Shown piece by piece: positions 35,718-39,806 of a stretch of DNA of 39,806 nucleotides. A program made the translations under genes and the position numbers. Under the pieces are notes generated by a model. It made no database searches and was not told where the DNA came from. It saw only the letters and a list, made by a program, of their open reading frames with translations. The stretch is from contig JAQGDQ010001462.1 of assembly GCA_030141605.1 (NCBI GenBank), forward strand, positions 1 through 39,806, read 5' to 3'. Position 1 is the stretch's first letter, and every line of letters starts with the position of its first letter. Source of the stretch: Tubiluchus corallicola. Lineage: Eukaryota; Priapulida; Priapulimorpha; Priapulimorphida; Tubiluchidae.

Positions 35718-36354
35718 AGGTTTTACATGTCAAATGTAGACCTACGTTAACTCAAATGTAGACTTAGGTAGTTCAAATGTGTTAACAATGGTTTTCAAGA
35801 AATCTTAAGCGTTTTTGGCAAGTCAAATGTAGACACATGTCAAGTCAAATGTGACATTGGTATCTCAAATGTGGATAGGTGGTAAAGTTTAAGGATGTTA
35901 AATTTAATCTTCTTTAATTTCAATTTAATAATTGCTCCTAAGTTAAAATAACAACGTTATAGGCCTACTAATAGATGCGCTATCTTTGGTTTATCTTTTT
36001 CTAATTTGCACTTAAATAACTTAATTACCGATTTATTCAAAGTAATGCATCTACATTTGACTTACCTAAGTCACATTTGAGTTACCAAAACACATTCAAA
36101 ATTCCTATGTCTACATTTGACTTACCTAAGTCACATTTGAGTTACCAAAACACGTTCAAAATTCCTAAATCTACATTTGACTTACCCAAGTCACATTTGA
36201 GTTACCAAAACACATTCGAAATTCTTATGTCTACATTTGAGTTACCCAAGTCACATTTGAGTTACCAAAACACATTCGAAATTCTTATGTCTACATTTGA
36301 CTTACCTAAGTCACATTTGAACTTTCCTGCGTCTACATTTGACGTGCAAAACCT
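35718..36354. repeat. Foldback element, copy 2
   Basis: The termini AGGTTTTACATGTCAAATGT and (complemented) AGGTTTTGCACGTCAAATGT are inverted repeats. The left arm is short; the right arm has about four 60-bp units with CTACATTTGACTTACC, then CACATTTGAGTTACC. The core with TTGGTTTATCTTTT and TTTGCACTTAAAT is shared with copy 1, showing a dispersed family. Confidence 0.87.
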
Positions 36355-36599
36355 ATATGTTTAGTATCAGTTGACAAAAATTAAGTCAAAGAACAAATTA
36401 ACAGCAAGAAAAACATTTTTTAATAACATAAATAACAATTACACTTGACATTATAAATTACAGTTGAATGATTAGGTTTCAACGCTAATTTTTTTCATTA
36501 AGTAGACGTACTTCAACCCTAATAAACGTTTAGCATCACAGGCTTAATAAAAAGTTAAGATGTTCTTAGTGAAATGATCGTGTGTGTAAGTCCAAGCAG

Positions 36600-36994
36600 T
36601 AAACCTTTTGACAGATGCGTTGTGCACACGCACAGTTGCTGCAGGTCAAAGGTTATGTGTACCGCAGCAACGCGTCTTAACTGCAACCGCCACGTGACAT
36701 ATGTGTAAAGCAAAGTAATCGGCCGCATCAGTTCAGTAACGTCAGTTGTTTTATGTGGACTTTATTTAACTTTTATGTATTAGTCTCTGCATAGAGTGAT
36801 TTACTACCAGAATCTTGATGGATAACAAAAAAAATGAACTAGGTAAGGATCTATAGCTAGCTGTTAAAACTGTTACTATTACAATAGCCTGGGCTGCGAG
36901 GCAATGTCAAGTGTACACAAATATGTTGTCTTGTACACTTAGTCATCGACCTTTTCACGATCATCATCAATCGCTGGAACAGTGAAAAGGCTTA
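36600..36994 (+). mobile_element. Long-TIR MITE family P3, copy 3
   Basis: Begins TAAACCTTTTGACAG and ends CAGTGAAAAGGCTTA. It shares GTTGCTGCAGGTCAAAGG, CGCCACGTGACATATG and the ACACAAATATGTTGTCTTG block with copies 1 and 2. Most of the right inverted arm is missing except its last ~15 bases. Confidence 0.78.
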
Positions 36995-37269
36995 TTTATA
37001 ACGCGCATCGCACGCGGACGACATTGTTTTTATAACATCCAGACGCAGCCACCCGATAAACCACTTATTTTCCCTTTAGTACGTGGCACATTTTCACAGG
37101 CTTACAGTATTACCATAGCTTGAAAGTCTTTCGTAGATCTAAAATGAATGTTCGTCTCAAGCCCTCGCTGACTCTTTGTATCCCAGATATCCCCTCTTTC
37201 TACTAGTCCTAAACCTGGATACTTTCTTTGACGAGCAAAAGAGTAATCTTAGACTACACAGTAATCAGA
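36995..37269 (-). other. Probable 3' UTR of the amine receptor gene
   Basis: Sequence downstream (minus strand) of the receptor stop, bounded by the MITE at 36994. No canonical poly(A) signal was recognised. Confidence 0.35.
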
Positions 37270-38784
37270 TTAACCAAAGAGCTTTTCCACACAAGAGCGT
37301 TTGCATGTTAATATAGCTCTAAACGCCTTTCTAAACTCTCTGTTGTTTAGAGCATAAATCACTGGGTTCATGCTACTGTTAATATAGCCAAGGTAAATAA
37401 CGGCTTTTGACACCCATTGACTGGGTACAAAAGTGGGGATGAACGGATGCACGGTGTAGATGAGGTAGAAAGGAAACCAACAAATGCAAAAGCAACCCAT
37501 GATGATGCCCAGCGTCTTGGCTGCTTTGTACTGACTTTTAGTCTGTTTCATTTGCTGTTCCCTCATTTTCACTAGAGGACTGGAGGCGGTGATGGATGAC
37601 TTTTCGGAAGACTTCACTGGAAGTTGAGATGAGTGAATATTGACATTTTTCAGCACCGGTTTGGAGTCCAGAAGTGGCGGCTCAAATGCTGTCTGTGGCG
37701 GTGGCAGAGGCACTTGTAGTAGACTGTTGTGGACAGAGGAAGATCGTTTTACCTGTGGTAACTGATGAGATGTTTTATCATTTGTGACAGTTGTTGCTGA
37801 GGACGACGGAAGTTTCGTGGTCAGAGACGTTGAACGTTGTATTTCCGGTGCTACTGTAGTTAGGTGGTACACGTCGTTGGCAGAAAAGGAGGTTATTCGA
37901 TGCTTTTCAACAGGTGGAGGGGAATCCACCTGATTTGGAAGCCTGAAAGACGAGTCATTAGTGGCCAGTTTCTTGCTGCTTGTAAGTTCATTGTAGGTGT
38001 CTGTGACAATCGCCACACCTGGTGTGTGGGGTTGCGGAGAACTGGAGTCCGGTGACTCGGTCACTGCATTTTCTGCTAACTGCATTGTTGTAATACTGCT
38101 TTCGTAGATATGCATTGTTAATGCATTGATTCGTCGTGCCTGCGCACGCGCAATGCGAAACATTTGGTAATAAATCACAGACATGATAGTCAAGGGAAGG
38201 TAGAAAGTTAATAACGAAGTAACGAGTGCATAAGCGGGTGAATTGATGAAATAACACTGGGGATCCAAGATGGCAGGTCCTTTTATCGTCTCGTCTTCGT
38301 TGACTCTCAACTGTACCGGCAGAAATGCAAAACAGAGACTTGCAACCCACGCGGACACGATGAGACAACACACTTTCTTTTCTGTCATGATCTGATCGTA
38401 ATGTAACGACATCATCACAGCCATGTATCTGTCTACAGATATCATGCAAATGTGCAGAATTGAGCTGGTACAGCACATAATGTCTAAAGATATCCAGATG
38501 CTACACATGCTTTCGGATATTGGCCAGTAGTTGTAGATTTCATACACTGCGGCGATGACCATGACGAAGCTGCCAACGATCAGATCCGCTATTGCCAGGC
38601 TAACTATAAAATAGTTGCTTTTGGTACGCAACTGCTCGAATGTCAGCACACTAATGATGACCAACATGTTTCCTATTATTGTTAAAATGGAAAACAATAA
38701 CAACATTCCACACGTGACAATGTCCACTGGTGATATGTCATATCTTCTTTGGAGCGATGCCAGGTAATCCTCTGATCTTGGCAT
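37270..38784 (-). CDS. Aminergic class A GPCR (histamine H2 / dopamine D1-like), intronless
   Basis: 504 residues with seven transmembrane segments and every class A landmark: N39 (IIGN, 1.50), D67 (SLAIADL, 2.50), C94 and C177 (disulfide TM3-ECL2), D101 in TM3 (SLDIMCC, 3.32, the amine-binding aspartate), DRY at 118-120, W146 (4.50), P197 in TM5, CWFPF with W436 in TM6, NPVIY at 473-477, and Cys 494/498 in the tail as possible palmitoylation sites. TM3 (CTSSILHICMISVDRYMAV) and TM5 (LLTFYLPLTIMSVIYY, RIARAQARRIN) look most like histamine H2 and D1-type receptors. The third intracellular loop is about 200 residues, Ser/Thr-rich. The N terminus is only about 20 residues and lacks N-glycosylation sites. 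It is expected at the plasma membrane, responding to a biogenic amine. Which amine, and which G protein, cannot be decided here. The start is the first Met before TM1; an upstream non-coding exon is possible. Confidence 0.92.
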   Translation of the reverse strand: MPRSEDYLASLQRRYDISPVDIVTCGMLLLFSILTIIGNMLVIISVLTFEQLRTKSNYFIVSLAIADLIVGSFVMVIAAVYEIYNYWPISESMCSIWISLDIMCCTSSILHICMISVDRYMAVMMSLHYDQIMTEKKVCCLIVSAWVASLCFAFLPVQLRVNEDETIKGPAILDPQCYFINSPAYALVTSLLTFYLPLTIMSVIYYQMFRIARAQARRINALTMHIYESSITTMQLAENAVTESPDSSSPQPHTPGVAIVTDTYNELTSSKKLATNDSSFRLPNQVDSPPPVEKHRITSFSANDVYHLTTVAPEIQRSTSLTTKLPSSSATTVTNDKTSHQLPQVKRSSSVHNSLLQVPLPPPQTAFEPPLLDSKPVLKNVNIHSSQLPVKSSEKSSITASSPLVKMREQQMKQTKSQYKAAKTLGIIMGCFCICWFPFYLIYTVHPFIPTFVPSQWVSKAVIYLGYINSSMNPVIYALNNREFRKAFRAILTCKRSCVEKLFG

Positions 38785-39047
38785 GTCGTTGGAGTCTTCC
38801 CACTTGGATTTCAGGGACTCCGTTCAGAATGATGTATTATGATAAAACCAGAAGCAGATTCTTGTTGTATGTCTTCTGCCATCATTGTTACTGGAACGTA
38901 TTAATAAATGCAATTAATAATAATGACAATAAGAAGGTATATGATAATGGAAATTGTAAAACATCCATAAAACATCCACAGAAATAATCACAGTGATAAT
39001 AAAAGCCACGTCAGCTGTCGCAACGCAAAAGTTTCCAGTATGTTAAT

Positions 39048-39278
39048 AATAGTAGTAGTAGTGATAATGGTAATGGTAATGGTAATGGTAATGGTAATGG
39101 TAATGGTAATGGTAATGGTAATGGTAATGGTAATGGTAATGGTAATGGTAATGGTAATGGTAATGGTAATGGTAATGATAATGCTAACAACAACAACAAC
39201 AATGTTGCTGATATTGCAGTTGTTGTTGTTGATGTTAGATCATCGTCGTCGGCGGCGGCGGCGGTGTCAGCGTCGGCG

Positions 39279-39326
<48 letters not shown>

Positions 39327-39435
39327 ATCATCAATCATCAATCATCAATCATCAATCATCCATCATCCATCATCCATCATCAATCATCAATCATCAATCA
39401 TCATCATCATCATCATTATTATTATTATATAGATA
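39048..39435. repeat. Microsatellite cluster upstream of the GPCR
   Basis: In order: (TAG)n, about 19 copies of GGTAAT (39064-39178), AAC/TTG runs, a GC-rich GTC/GGC stretch (39245-39280), (TCA)n, about ten ATCAATC/ATCCATC heptamers (39322-39400), then (TCA)n/(TTA)n. It starts about 260 bp upstream of the receptor start codon. The long Met-Val, Leu-Pro and Asp frames here are repeat artefacts. Confidence 0.93.
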
Positions 39436-39806
39436 AATAAAACAATGTTAAAGAAAGGATTTATGACAACAAAATTACAGTATACAATTTATATGAATAA
39501 TATAATGATAATATTTTGAGGTAAATGCTTTTCAGGACGAATAATTAAAGGAGATTGCAAACGTTTAAGACGAAATCTCGTTTTAACGGACACCGGTAAA
39601 GCAAGTTTTCGCTTATAATGGACTGTGTTCGCTTGTCTTGTTGTAACAGAAAGATCCGTTATGCAGACGGCATAGGTGGGTTCCGTAGTCCGTAGGTGAT
39701 CTGTAGCTGTGACTGAATCTTATGTGAGTTTACTGTTTGTTTTCACCAAGAACACGTGTGTTTTATACGGGTATCACCCAGTTACTGAAATTATTATTGG
39801 CTCTCT
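39436..39806. other. Right edge, no gene recognised
   Basis: AT-rich, no long frames or repeats recognised. Confidence 0.5.

Noticed and set aside
33588-36364. 20-residue-periodic frames STFDLPKSHLSYQNTFEIP
   Set aside because: The 60-bp tandem unit of the foldback element happens to be a multiple of three and stop-free. No start context, conservation or domain.
37988-38476. 162-codon minus-strand frame inside the GPCR
   Set aside because: A shadow frame of the receptor gene with no recognisable domain.

Overview
The window is nuclear DNA of an invertebrate animal. It is AT-rich, has GT-AG introns, is very dense in repeats, and carries CR1-type LINEs, hAT and TTAA-type MITEs, SINE-like insertions and microsatellites. 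The three gene families present (a histidine N-acetyltransferase-like GNAT, an immunoglobulin-superfamily receptor, an aminergic class A GPCR) fit a bilaterian. The 5S-like core inside one SINE resembles lophotrochozoan or deuterostome 5S rRNA. I cannot name the species.

Left part (1-13,200): two paralogous GNAT/histidine-N-acetyltransferase-like genes stand head to head. The minus-strand copy has two exons in the window (3342-3489 and 496-729) and runs off the left edge. The plus-strand copy has exons at 8919-9066, 10557-10800 and 11586-12182. The first pair of exons is 148 bp in both genes with the same intron phase. The plus copy carries a one-base frameshift in its middle exon as sequenced. 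Its stop codon lies in the first unit of a 12-copy, 52-bp minisatellite, in which each of the first 11 units holds a perfect 6-bp hairpin. The space between and inside the genes is filled by minisatellites, LINE tails and a MITE.

Middle (13,600-25,500): MITE-like copies, a LINE relic with an exact tandem duplication, a single-exon gene for a type I membrane protein with three Ig domains (16871-18334), a 389-bp hAT MITE with a perfect 8-bp target duplication, and a nearly complete CR1-clade LINE (21332-25241). The LINE has a PHD-finger ORF1 (two nonsense codons) and an endonuclease/reverse-transcriptase ORF2 (one frameshift).

Right part (25,500-37,000) is a gene-free mosaic of nested elements: three TTAA-flanked ~680-bp copies plus a fourth split by a 540-bp SINE with a 5S rRNA-like head; three copies of a ~457-bp piggyBac-like MITE; a 1,573-bp hAT element with perfect 8-bp duplications; two copies of a foldback element built from 40- and 60-bp tandem units; and a 490-bp near-complete palindrome whose arms carry a hammerhead-like CTGATGA...GAAAC motif.

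Right end (37,270-38,784, minus): an intronless, full-length aminergic GPCR resembling histamine H2/dopamine D1-type receptors, with a cluster of microsatellites just upstream of its start. The genes show no sign of working together as a pathway. The main story is two linked acetyltransferase paralogs, one membrane Ig protein and one amine receptor in a transposon-rich landscape.
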